Position numbers and translations under genes: made by a program. A DNA stretch of 64,000 nt, from positions 1 through 64,000 of the forward strand of contig JABYQR010000144.1 in NCBI GenBank assembly GCA_022592445.1, read 5' to 3'. Shown piece by piece: positions 41,198-52,314 of the stretch; within the stretch, counting starts at the first letter, position 1; every line of letters starts with the position of its first letter. This DNA comes from Cytidiella melzeri. Taxonomy: Eukaryota > Basidiomycota > Agaricomycetes > Polyporales > Irpicaceae. A model generated the notes under the pieces. It saw nothing but the letters and a program-made list of their open reading frames with translations, made no database searches and was not told the DNA's origin.

Positions 41198-44100
41198 TTA
41201 TGCGTCTACGTAGTCGTCGTCGTCGTCTTCTGTAGGTGCTGCAGAGCTCATAGATGTGACGGCTAGTGACAACGACGATTTGTTAATAACTTGAGGCACA
41301 CAAAATAAGGGAACTCACGATCTAACGGCAGAGGTGGGTGTTGCTTTTCTGCTGTCGACTCCCGCGACACAGCGTCTTTCCAGCCCTCTGCAAACAAGTC
41401 TGGAGTCTCGACAGGATCAGCAAGAGCACTCGCGATCTTACCACGCCCCTTCGCCTGTAACTCCAATTTCCACGCTGTGACTGCCGCGGGCATTTTGCTG
41501 GGTGCGTAGGTCCGAGCAAACATCGCGGCTTCCGGCGCTCTTTGAGTCTTGATCAAAAGGTCGACACACTCGGCGGGTTTGCCGATTTGCAGCAACGCAG
41601 CAAACGCGAGGTTGTTTTGCCCCTTTTCCTCTAAACAGGTGTGAGATGCCTGGGTTCAGTTGAAGCATCAAAGCACGTACCGGCCTTCGCCGCGACCTTT
41701 GCGAGACCTTGACTATCACCAATGGCAAGCAGGAGCAGCATCAGGGCATTGAGATCGTTGGCTTTTTCGTAACTATCCCGCGCCAGGTCAAAACGCCATG
41801 CAGCCAAAGCACGGTCGCCAATGGCCTTCCACTTTATCTCAGCCTCGAGCTCTGGCACTGTGCGAGCAATCTCGACAGCGGCGTCCAAGTCGTCGAGTTG
41901 TAGTGACAAGTCGAACTTGTGGTCTGGGTCTGTGGTAATTTGCAGAGCGAGCTCCTTCATATCTAGGGCACAAGTTTTATTGCAGGCACCTGCGCAGCGA
42001 AGCTCACAACTGACCTCTGCCCTCCAAGAAGGTTGCCACTTTGTTGCGTTGCTCTTTTGGGATGTTGGGAAGTATTTCATTGGCAGCCTCCATATCGCCT
42101 CGAAGCACGGCGGTTTGATACTCGACGAGACTCAATGATAGCGAATAGCTGTAGATGTTCACATCTTTGTCTGCGAGGTAAACGCGGTTGTGTGCAGGAA
42201 TGTAGCCAAGTAGATATAACGGCCTATTCATATGCAGCTGAATGTAGCTTGCGTTTGGCGGAACGAAGACACTCACTGGTCAAGAGGTGTGATGCTGTAC
42301 GACTCTGAGCCGACAAAGTAGTTGAGGCGGTTTGCTCCGTTTGTGTAGATGAAGCAGTCTCCGACCCACTTCGCAGTCTTCACACTGCGGCTATGTCAGT
42401 AAAGAACCAATTAGCTAACGCAAGGCTTACTTACCTCTCCGAAATCTCCGCCACGAGATCAAACGCCTCCTCCACGCCCTCGTCGTCAATTGGGGCACCC
42501 TCCTCTAGCTTCGCGTTGTATGCATCGCGATCAAAGCGAAGCACGTAGTAAGAGTCTTCCGCACATAACGCGACAAGTTCTCCGGTTCCTGACCAGAAGA
42601 TCTATGTGGTCGATCAGCGTGTCTTCCATGAGGACATACAGCTATATTTGTTCACGTTTTTTGCGTCAACGTCTATCCTGCGCACAATCTCACCCGACTC
42701 CCAGTCCCAGAATACTACAACGCCAGACCCCCTTGCACCAAGCAAAGGTCCTCCATGCAGGCCGTCCAGTGACCATGAGCCAGCTCCTTTCATCGGTGCG
42801 CCGCTACGCTCCTTGAAGTTCTTGAACACTCGAACCTTTGTCCGGCCTTCCAAAACCGCATACGTGTTCGAGTCTCCTGCCCACGCAAACGAGCTCCCAT
42901 TACCGAACGCCTTGTTCCGCCATGCAAGGGCAGTGTAGACAATGTACTCTCCGTCACCCACAACAGTGACGAATCGTCCGTTTGGAGAATGACTGATAGA
43001 TGTAGCAAAGATTTCTGTGGTGCCTATCTCCTTGATGGCCACCGGTATTCTGTTACCGTCAGCTACTTCCGCGTCTCCAATCGTCTGCACATTCGCTGAC
43101 AACACGGAATTGGTGCGCGTGTAGATGAGCTTGCCAGTGGGGTCCATGCTGAAAGAAGGTTCGTCGCGACCTAGCTAGTAACGGGCAGGCTGAGAAGGGA
43201 ACCTATAATCAGAGTGAACAAAACTCACTTTCACAACAATGACACCCTCGTCGTATCCTACTGCAACCTCGTTGGTGCTCTTGCGCAGAGCGACACACCA
43301 CGCTCTCTCCAGCGCGTAGCTCAGGGTGTTTTCGAGACGGTAGGTACCACTATTCCACAGCTTTACAGTGCCGTCTTCACCACCGCTAATTATGAGAGGA
43401 AGGGTAGGGTGGAACACAGCGAAAAGAACGTTGTTCGTATGGCTCTCCATGGTTTGAACGCAGCTCTTGCTCAAATAGTCCCAAATCTTGACGGTTTTGT
43501 CGTCGCTGGCTGTCACGAGATATGGCTTGTCAGCTCCGGGGTAAAACTCGACATAGTTGACACCCTTGTCGTGTGCTTCCATGGTAAAGTTGGCGGACGA
43601 TGAGCCGAGGGACCACATTTTCACCGTGCGATCCAAACACGCGGAGGCGAAGGTATTGGTATCTTTCGGGTTGACGGAGATATTCATGATATAGTGCGTG
43701 TGTCCCTCGTATGTCTGAATGGGATCATGCAAGTATCAGCACGACGGGAACCGTAATCGGGACACTAGGCGCACTTGAATACATCTCCACTGTTTGTCCC
43801 AGTCCCATGCCTTGATCGTCATATCATCACTTCCGGTCAAAACAATGCTTGCGGTAGGATGCACAGTCAAGCAGCGGATATAGTCTGGGTGGGCCTCGAA
43901 AGTGGCCACCTTTTCATGCGTATTGTAGTTGAAGACGCGTAACTGGAAATCATCGGAGCCAGCTACGAACCAATTTTTGCGAGGAATGAAGCGAACACAT
44001 CGGACGGGGACATCAGCGACTTCAAATGTCTTCACCAGGGAGCCCGTTTCGTGGTTGTAGATGTTGACCGAGCCGTTGTAGAGACCGGTGAGCAGCCACG

Positions 44101-44226
44101 GCTCCGTCGGATGGAAATCGACGCCTTTGACGCGATCCGAGCGAGTGAATAGTTTCCTCTGCAATTCAACTCAGCACAGACAGTTTGCACAGATTCCAAG
44201 CTACATACGTTGACGTCCAGGAGCAT
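41198..44226 (-). CDS. SEC27: Coatomer subunit beta' (COPI coat)
   Basis: WD40 and alpha-solenoid subunit of COPI that binds dilysine cargo tails in Golgi-to-ER traffic. A tiny first exon (MLLDVN, ending 44209) joins RKLFTRSDRVKGVDFHPTEP. Recognisable blades follow: LLTGLYNGSVNIYNHETGSL, RVFNYNTHEKVATFEAHPDY, TGSDDMTIKAWDWDKQW, FASACLDRTVKMWSL, TASDDKTVKIWDY and SGGEDGTVKLWNSGTYR. The second propeller and solenoid include KVRVFKNFKE, YLLGYIPAHNRVYLADKDVN and AWRFDLARDSYEKANDLNAL. The end is the acidic EDDDDDYVDA with the stop at 41198. About a dozen short introns. Its 3' half was duplicated to 32800-33800, where it has decayed. Confidence 0.93.
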
Positions 44227-45141
44227 TTTGTCGCTCTGTGTCCCTTGTCGTGCTTGAAGACGTCGAGCTCGGTGCTGGTGTAATTAAGAGACGTGTACCG
44301 CATACAGACGCTAGATCCTTACTCTGACCTGTTACCGTGGGAACATCTCTGGTATCGGCTCTTCCCACGGTAAGCTTTGGTAAGGATGCGAGACTCTTTT
44401 TTTTTGCTCAAGCTTCAAGTTACCTTTGTGTACGTCGACGAAGTGCGGTGGACGGTACGACATACTGTACTTCTGGTCTTCGCATCTCTTCCCAAACTAC
44501 CGTCAGCTAGCTTTGCCGACCACGGGGGCCGCTGAGATTGACTCGCCACCTGCACTGCATGTTGCGTGCTGGATGCGTTGGATATCTGGCTTCATTTCCG
44601 GCCTCCCATCGTCGTGTACTGGACGTAATCGCAACGTGTTGCGTGTTCATATCATCTACCTGCCGTTGTTTCGAAACTTTTCTAACGCGTGGCACCAGGG
44701 TCATCTACATCTACATGTCTACAGGTTTTTCATCGTGAGCATTCGTGTTTGCCACTCGGCTTAGTGTGTCGTGTGAGTTCATGTTGCAGCTGTTCGACGT
44801 ATCCGCAGATTCTCGACTCATGTGTTCAGAGCTCTCTCACATCATACATAATGCGGTTTATGTACGAATACTTTGTCAAGCGCTACACGTGTTTCACACG
44901 TTGTACGAGACGAAGCGCAACAATCGTGCCCCCAAGGCGAGCACTGTGGGATCATCATGTCGCGCAGTTCTGGCACAGGTATGTCGTCGGGAGCGTGCAT
45001 AGGTGCCTTCGTCCTCGATGCAGCCTTCAGGCAACTAGCCCCAATCTCAAGTATATATACCACTTGAGATTGGGGCCTGTCGCCTAGAATATCTCACATA
45101 CACTCTCCTTCCTCTCGCTATACTACAACTTTCTACCTACG
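44227..45141. other. Divergent intergenic region
   Basis: Holds the promoters of beta'-COP (minus) and the WW-like membrane protein (plus). Frames around 44426-45087 have no recognisable motif. A perfect hairpin with a TATA-like loop is listed separately. Confidence 0.45.
45039..45075 (+). promoter_or_regulatory. 14-base inverted repeat with a TATA-like loop
   Basis: CCCCAATCTCAAGT and its exact complement flank ATATATACC. The element lies 67-103 bases upstream of the ATG at 45142, the normal position of a TATA box for that gene. Confidence 0.7.
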
Positions 45142-48100
45142 ATGGCTTCGCCAGTGATTCCGCCTACTACCCCACCGGTTTCGCCTCCATCGAGGCCGTC
45201 GTCACCTTCACCTTCTCGGAGCGGGCTCCGTACGCTGGCACGTATGGGTACCATGCTCAGACGAAACTCTTCTGGCTTTGGCTTCGGTCGTCAGTCTCTC
45301 TCTCGATCGCAATCCAAGAGCTCTTTGCGCGGAAAGGAAGCATCCTCTGATGAAGCTACTGCTCTACCTAGCCCAGTCGCAGAATCTCCTGTTCGCGAGG
45401 CTCAGGCCAACGCAACGGAGACATCTGTCCAGGCTGAGCCTTCACCTCTTTCACAGGAAATCAAGACTGCTGCCGACGCTTCTCCAGCCCCTGTCGCTGT
45501 ACCCCCTCTCACTGCTGAGCCCGAACCCGTCGTTACGTCCACACCTCAGCAAGCCGAGGTAGCCTCAGAGCCCGCAACAGAGAAAGAGTCGGTCCCAGTC
45601 TCCGAGGTCGCGAGTGCTACTGTCGCGCCTGAGCCGGCGCCGGAGAAGCGTGTCGTCGTTGTCTCTCCTAGTGAGGAAGTTGTCGCGAGTCCAAATTACA
45701 TTTCCAACTCGATTGAAGCCACGGGTCCAACACCTCCTCCCGCCACTGAAGAGCGAGCACCCGATTACTTCGCATGGAGCGATATGCCAGAAATTGCAAA
45801 GAAGAAGCCGTCTGCGTCCTCACTGGCAGCTGACAAACCTGCACCTACCGTAGCTGCTCCTGAACCTCCAGCAGATGTATACGCATCTGCTCCTACGCAA
45901 CTACCTGTGACGGCAGCACAGGAAGCTGAACCTGTCAGCCAAGTCGTTCCTCCTCCTCAAGTCCAGCAAGCTCCTGTAGACCCTTACGCAGCTTCAGCAG
46001 CAGACTCCTTTGCCTGGAAGGATGACGCCTACGTACCCAAGGCGGTGGGGAAGCAACCATCTCGCGAACAGTTTGTCGCTTCGCCAGAACAGACCACCAT
46101 AACCCTGTCAAGACCCCCATCGCGTGAAGTCCTTGCCGCTTCTCCACGTTCGGTCGCTATTACGTTGTCCCCTAAAGCAAGCAAATCTTCGCTTGCTTCG
46201 TCATATGGGCAGGTCGCCAGCGCCTCCTCTGGTAGGAGACGTGTTTCGGTCTCTCTCGATCCCGAAGAAGGAAAGCGTGGGCGTAGTAGCTCTAGGCAAA
46301 GTATCCGGTGGGTGCATATATTGCATTATGTTGACACAGAGTACTCAACATTTGCCGCTTCTGTGATGCAGGATTCAATTCGAGGATAACTACGCCGATC
46401 CATTTGCAGACCCGCCAGTCAGCAACCAGATGGCTGTGCCCAAGCACGCTCTTTCGCCAATCTACAGCGTTAATTTCCCCGAGTAAGCCTGATAAACTTG
46501 CTTTCGCTATTTGGGTAATGACCTCTTATAGTAGTACGGAGGTGACACCGGCACCAATGACTGAAGCACCAGAGTCGGTCTTTTTCCCACAGCCTGGGAC
46601 ACAGGCTGCTTCAGAGAAAATGCCGACACCAATATCGATGCCTCTGCCCTCATTGAATGAGGTCTCCGCCTCTAGGTAAGTTCACAGCTGACAATCGTTC
46701 GTGATAACCACCTGATAGCCGCTATAGGACAATACGTGAGGTACCTTCGGCATATAGCATCGGTCAGAGCACAACTGGTCCTGTGGATCACGCGCCACGT
46801 GAGACTGAGTGAGTCCCAGATTTCCCAAAACCACAAACGATATGTGCTAAGATCACGTTCCTCGCAACAGTGAACGTCTCCCTCTTCTTCCTCGAGGAAT
46901 GCCGGTCCCAGATATCGGCGCCTCAAAGGCACCCGTCGAACCGTTGGCATTCAACGACATCGACATCACTATCCATCAGTCCAGAGGAATGCCTTGGCCA
47001 TCTATGGATCGCAGCTATAAGACTCTTGGCTGGGTCGAACACCTTCTCCCTGATAGCTCGCTTTACTACTCTCATCGCAACCTCCGAGTGGTCACCGAAG
47101 TCGATTTGCGTAACGCCAAAAAGCTCGAAGCTGTCTCGCAATACTTGGACAAGAAGCGACCAAGCGAGCCAGCTCTCCCGCCACCAGGGTGGGAACTATG
47201 GCTCCGTGATAACAGCAAGTTGGCATTCGACTTTATCCCGGTTCAGTGCTGGATTAGCCATAAAGACCGGATCTTGACTATGGACCCGCCGATGACGCCT
47301 GCTGGGGAGATTGTCGCAGGACTTTCGGATGATGACCGTGAGTGTCTTGGTTGTTCATGCGACATGCTGCTGGTCCTCATGATGTTGTTTAGGTGTCGAC
47401 GTGGAATATCGGTACTGGACCTATGTCGAGAGCCACCCTGCCCATGAGCCTCTGCCGGCCAACGCTCATGCCGAGGCATTGGATGCGCTTACTTGGTGTT
47501 ATACAGGTATGTGTAGTCAAGGGCCTGATCGGCAAGAATCACACAGTCGCGCTATGCATGATTCCCCGCCGAAACAGATGATTCGGCGCTGTCTTCCACA
47601 GTGACCTGTTCCGCTTTGGCGGGGGGTCATAAGGCGACTATAGCATGCGGAGCCGATTAGGCCATAAAGCGGAGGTCTTTCAGTGCTGATACGTTTTTTT
47701 CAGAATGTTTGCTTCCTTCGGAGCGGACTGTCCCTCCAGCATTCACTCCTCAAGAGTGTCAAGAACTCATGACCCTCTTGAAGGCAGGCAGTAATGGGTC
47801 TCCGGGCAACACCATCGTGCACAACCGTATCGTAGCACGAGTACTCTTGCGTCAAGGTCCGCGCAAATTCTGTTCCGCTCCTTCCACGTATTGACTCTTT
47901 ACCAGCTCAATGGCGTCAACACTACTTCCGCCCGGCAAAGCCTCTTCCCAATGAGTTCAGCAAAGGCCCTGTCCCTCAGTCTGCCAATCGTCGTATGACG
48001 TTCCGCCGCGCTGTTCTGGACGTCGTTATGTCGATCCTGTGCCTTGGTATACCTTACTTGTTCATGGACCGCTCAAATCGCCATCGTGTAGATGAAGAAA

Positions 48101-48681
48101 GCGGGTTGCGTAGCCAAGGGCCGTTCCTCATCATCAGCAGTTGTGCGTGTCTAGTGGTACGTCGTACAACATGTTGCCGCGTTTTGCCTTGAAGTCTCAC
48201 CAGTTGCTACCAGGCTGCGGTGATTCTAAGCGCATCAGTCACGTTGTTGACCCTACCAGGTCTCGACGATCTCGCACGACTGGCTGGGATGATTGCCATC
48301 CTCTTCTCCGCGTCTAGCATGGTCTCATCAGTCGTCGCGCTGTTCAAGTTCAAAGCAGATATGGAGCGTACGGTGGTCTATGTTGGCGGTGAGGGCCTCA
48401 TGATTCTCTCGGTAAGCGCCGCTCTTCTTCATCGTCTGCATCATGCTAATACGTCGGAGCAGAAACGCAGCATAGTGATGTCCCTCCCCGTTGTGTTCCT
48501 AGCTTGGGCGATCGCTGCGTTCGTCACGGGTATCACGTTCTATTCCTTCCGCGGAGTCACTCTTACTAGCAAGGCTATCGTAACACAACCGTTCGTGGAT
48601 TACACGCACTGGGTTGTGGTAGGCGGGCTTGGAGCACTGGCGGGTATCTTACTTGTTACGGTCTTCGCAGCGAGGAGGTAG
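45142..48681 (+). CDS. Large Pro/Ser-rich protein with a WW-like region and C-terminal membrane helices
   Basis: A spliced gene of about nine exons. The first 400 residues are disordered and Pro/Ser/Ala-rich, with repeats such as DYFAWSDMPEIAKK / DSFAWKDDAYVPK and PSREQFVASPEQTTITLSRP / PSREVLAASPRSVAITLSPK. The ordered part contains GWVEHLLPDSSLYYSHRNLR and LPPPGWELWLRDNSK, which look like WW-type folds, and then WTYVESHPAHEPLP. The C-terminus has at least four membrane segments (AAVILSASVTLLTLPGL, GMIAILFSASSMVSSVVALF, SLPVVFLAWAIAAFVTG, WVVVGGLGALAGILLVTVFA). Likely an endomembrane or plasma-membrane protein with a cytosolic interaction domain. I do not recognise a named family. One intron contains a MITE. 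Confidence 0.72.
47521..47663. mobile_element. MITE copy 1, inside an intron
   Basis: Starts GGGCCTGATCGGC and ends GCCGATTAGGCC. Internal matches to the element at 62902-63062 include CCCCGCC, CCACAG and TTGGCGGGGG. It lies in an intron of the WW-like gene (donor GTATGT near 47507, acceptor TTTTTTTCAG at 47703), so the gene tolerates it. Target repeats are no longer clear. Confidence 0.7.
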
Positions 48682-48929
48682 TCGCGTGTATGATTTGGAC
48701 CTGCGCAATTGTGTCATGATCTTCCTTCGCATCGACGTGCTGTATCGACTATGCTGCATATGTATTCTATGTCGCTCGTTGTATTTTATTGATATGACTT
48801 TCTCGAATCGAGTTCCTGATCAAACTTGAGCGCTTCCACGCAAACGTGGCCATGGGGCGTTTAACTGTTCCCTCCCTCGCTTCAGTTACGACCACCAGCC
48901 ACCGTCGGAACACAGACTCACTGGCCACT

Positions 48930-50524
48930 ATGGCGAAGACACAGGACAGTTTTATGTTCACTGTTGGGAAACTAGGTGCGCGACACAGTCCCTCTCGCGA
49001 TTTTCCCACACTTACGTCCATGTAGATGCTGGCATGGCTGTAGGCTTCCGCGTTATTATTTTGACGCGTTCTTGGTGTTGACGAGTACAGAGATAGATCC
49101 TGCTCGGCGAACGGGCACATCTCATCGAATTCCCATCGCTCCTTCTGCCACCTGGTGCCACGACGGGGTCCATAGTCAATATATCCGTACAGCAGAACCA
49201 CACCGAAGAGAAGAAACGCGACACAGAGTTTTGGAACTTGCAGAATGATATTCTCGCGACGTATGGGACTAGGACTCCAGAGAATCCCAAACTTGAAGTG
49301 CGTACTTGTATACTGTTGTGGAACGAATGGCACATCTTCAATGTTGATTCCAGCTTCGTAATGTCACACAAACGTCCGTTACGTTGGAATGGCCCGCGCT
49401 ACAGCTCGCCACGGCCAAACTCCGCTCTCTGGATATCTATCGCAACCGCCAACGGCTTGCCGCCATTCCATCACCATCCACCAACACTTCGACCAAACTC
49501 TCTGGTCTGCAGCTGGATACTGAATACACCTTCCAGCTGATCCTCCGTACGACTTCTGGGACATTCCCCTCCAATGTGCTTCATGTTCGTACACATACGA
49601 TGACAGATACCTCCGGGATCTGTGTGTGTTTCGGTACAGTCCAAGATCCTTTGTTACTGGAGAATGCGAAGACGGCACTGAGGGATATGGGTGCGAAGTG
49701 GAGTGACAAGATACAAATCGACACTACCCATTTTGTATGTACAACTCCTGCGACGACACCCGCTGGCGCGGATGTTACGGGGAGCCTTGCAAATGCCCCA
49801 GGTGTCGAATACCAAAAGGCTTTGCAAATGAGCATTCCGGTAGTTCAGCCGACATGGGTCCTTGCTTGCCACTCAGAAAGAAAGTCAGTGCTCAGCCTCG
49901 TCAATAATATATAAGAGAATTCATGAGACTCACTTTTGCTCTCCTAGGATGATGCCTATACACCCTTACTACCTCGGAGCATCCCCTGTCCCTGCACACA
50001 GCGCGTCATACGGACGACCGCAATCCATGTCTCAAGCAAGCATCTCTTCCTCAGCAACCCGCACCTCGTCTCCAAACACACCAAGATCTGCAAACCGTCA
50101 ATCCATGCCTCCCCCCTTCCGCTCGGCAGGCTCCCCTACAGTTGCAACTCAAACGCAAAGTCCGCCTCGCACGTTCGAGGCAACGCCAGAAGAACCACAC
50201 GAAGAACACGAGGACGAATCTATCAAAGCTAAACACACGCGTACGGGCACAATGTCCAAGGACTTCCGCTTCCCTCCTCCCGCACAAGAGGCACCGCCTC
50301 CTCTTCCTGAAATACCTGTGTCGAGGAGTGACAGGCCTGCGTCGCCGCGTGGGCCCGCGTACCACGCGTCGTCGGACACAGAGGAAGTCTCGTTGACTCC
50401 TCTTCCGGTTATTCCCTCCACTGTGGAAGTACCACCGCCGCCTCCTATTGAGAAAGAGCGTAGTCCTGCTGCTGCAGATATGGATGAGGACGTTGGCGAG
50501 ACAGAGGAGATCTCGTTGAACTAG
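48930..50524 (+). CDS. CHS5: Chs5-like exomer component (FN3-BRCT)
   Basis: Scaffold of the exomer, which sorts chitin synthases and other cargo from the trans-Golgi to the cell surface. Five exons (48930-48975, 49026-49039, 49097-49297, 49354-49883, 49948-50524) give 455 residues. The N-terminal Chs5 domain reads FTVGKLDAGMAILLGERAHL and IEFPSLLLPPGATTGSI. The FN3 domain includes NVTQTSVTLEWPALQLATAK and LQLDTEYTFQLILRTTSGTF. The BRCT follows with MTDTSGICVCFGTV, IQIDTTHFVCTTP and VVQPTWVLAC. The tail is Pro/Ser/Glu-rich. Exon 2 is only 14 bases but restores the conserved LDAGMA motif. The ATG at 48930 was preferred over 48954 because MAKTQDSF precedes the domain in frame. Confidence 0.92.
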
Positions 50525-50878
50525 TTACATAGTCTAATAGATGTATACCCATGCCGATCCCGCAAGCTGGAATATCATCCTTCTTGAGCTTTGCATTCTA
50601 GATCTGGTCACAAAATTATATGCCACCGGTGTCACACTGTTGTATATAGTTTTGTGTTGTATAAATGCACACCTAGCGTTATATTACAGGATTATACATA
50701 GAGACACATAGATAACGAAACAACAGGAGACAACAACGTACTTGTTCTACAGCGAACTGGTTGGATAGCAGAGCATTTGCGAGATGGTGACGATGAATGT
50801 ACAGGAGCCGTGTGTTTGTACTGTGCAGTGCTACGTGACGCAATTATAACAGAAGAAACAGCCGTAGAACGTGATTCA
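50525..50878. other. 3' gap between CHS5 and the next gene
   Basis: Convergent 3' ends. A minus-strand frame continues here in an alternative phase of the neighbouring gene and looks like a shadow. Nothing else is seen. Confidence 0.4.
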
Positions 50879-52002
50879 TTAAGGTGAAGGTGTCCTACGA
50901 CCGACGCTTTCCCAGGCTGACAAGTCGTCGCTCCCAATGTCTGAGATCTCGAAAGCATCCTCAAAATTGAGAGCAGGGCTGAACATACCAGAGCGGAGAG
51001 ATGGAGAAAGAACAGCAAAGTCACTCTCAGAGGCCGCAAATAAGGGCGAATCTGGGGACATGCGTGGACTCGCAAAATTTGGCGACAGGGGGTGCTGGAT
51101 ATCTGAGAACGGAGAAGTCGCAAGAGAGTACGGCTGATCAGCCGCCGCAACCAAGGGGGATACGCCGTGAGAACGTGGAGGGGAAACAGCGTCGTAAGTT
51201 GTGCTGCGTCCACCGTCTGAGAACGCAGATGTGCCTCGAAAATTGGATCTCGAGCTACGAGGACCGATGACAGCTGGCGTAAACGAGCTTTGCGTGGAGT
51301 CAGAACTAGCAGTAGGACTACCAAATCCAGAGGGCAGCTGAGCCGGTGAAGTTGACTGAGACTGAAGAGCGGATTGTAGAGTGTCTGCGCGAACGGGTAT
51401 TCTCGGTAAGGGGCTGTATATCGTCGGCGGCGTAGAAAGGTCCCTAAACTCTGTAGCGACTGGCGAAGACGGGGAAGTCGTGCTTGGAGTACGGGTTGAG
51501 GGAGATATGGGATCATACGGAACAAACACGTTTGACTGCATAGCAGACCTCTAATCAGCGGACCAAAAAGCCACCTTTGAATGGATGGCCACGAACCTCG
51601 TCCAAGACATAGCTTGCTGTGTTAGTGCGACGTCTCAAGGTCGCATTCTCTTGGGAGCTCTGCCATTCTGCGGTCTCTCTCGCAACAAGATTCTGCATTT
51701 CGGTGGAGACGCCGCCCGAGCTACCGTCCCCGTCCTCGTCCCCGTCCGGGGAGGCATCCGAACGAGCTTTCTCGCGAGCTGGTACCAACACCGGGTGTCT
51801 CCGTCGAGTTTCTCGCCATGCGCTCAATCTAGGAGCGATGTGGGGATCATAAACGAACTGACGGGACATGCCCCTCAGCATTCGTGCCCCAAGAACAAGC
51901 TGATAAGAGAGGTGGCCTCACCTCCTTGATAACTATGACAGCGACGGCAGTTCCGAATACAGCAGCCACGATGGAGGCAGCAGCTGCCAGTGGACCGGGC
52001 AT
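50879..52002 (-). CDS. Unknown protein with an N-terminal membrane anchor and a long Ser/Pro tail
   Basis: The ATG at 52002 opens MPGPLAAAASIVAAVFGTAV and then AVIVIKE, a single hydrophobic anchor. The next exon reads LVLGARMLRGMSRQFVYDPH and IAPRLSAWRETRRRHPVLVP, probably the conserved core. It continues with EMQNLVARETAEWQSSQENA to YVLDE. A good GT-AG intron (51592-51535) joins SNVFVPYDPISPSTRTPS and a disordered Ser/Pro-rich C-terminus ending AWESVGRRTPSP. The intron between anchor and core is unusually short (22 bases as GTGAGG...CAG, or 36 from an earlier GTTATC donor), so that join is uncertain. Family not recognised. Confidence 0.55.
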
Positions 52003-52314
52003 GGCGATGGTGGTGGTCGGACAACAACTGTCTTGGGACAGCTCTGTGTGGCCGGGCTTTCCTGAGTCCAGCCGAGAGACGCGTGCCGAGGCGGAAGCAA
52101 ATTCGCACCCCCACCAGTTTCAGCGCACACTCAAATTTACTCTACACGAGTCAAAATGTAATCTTATAGTCCCAAAGAGCGTTCATTACAGAGCTATATA
52201 TATCTATGCAAGGGGATGCGAGAAAGTCCAGTTATGCAGTGCGTATGAGATACGTAAAGTCCAACATGTCCGAGAGCAAAGTCCAAGGAGCGACAAAATG
52301 CGGATAACCAGAAT

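Noticed and set aside
50692..51525. 277-codon minus-strand frame over the Ser/Pro-rich gene
   Set aside because: The alternative frame 50879-51541 joins cleanly to the upstream exon through a good intron; this one does not.
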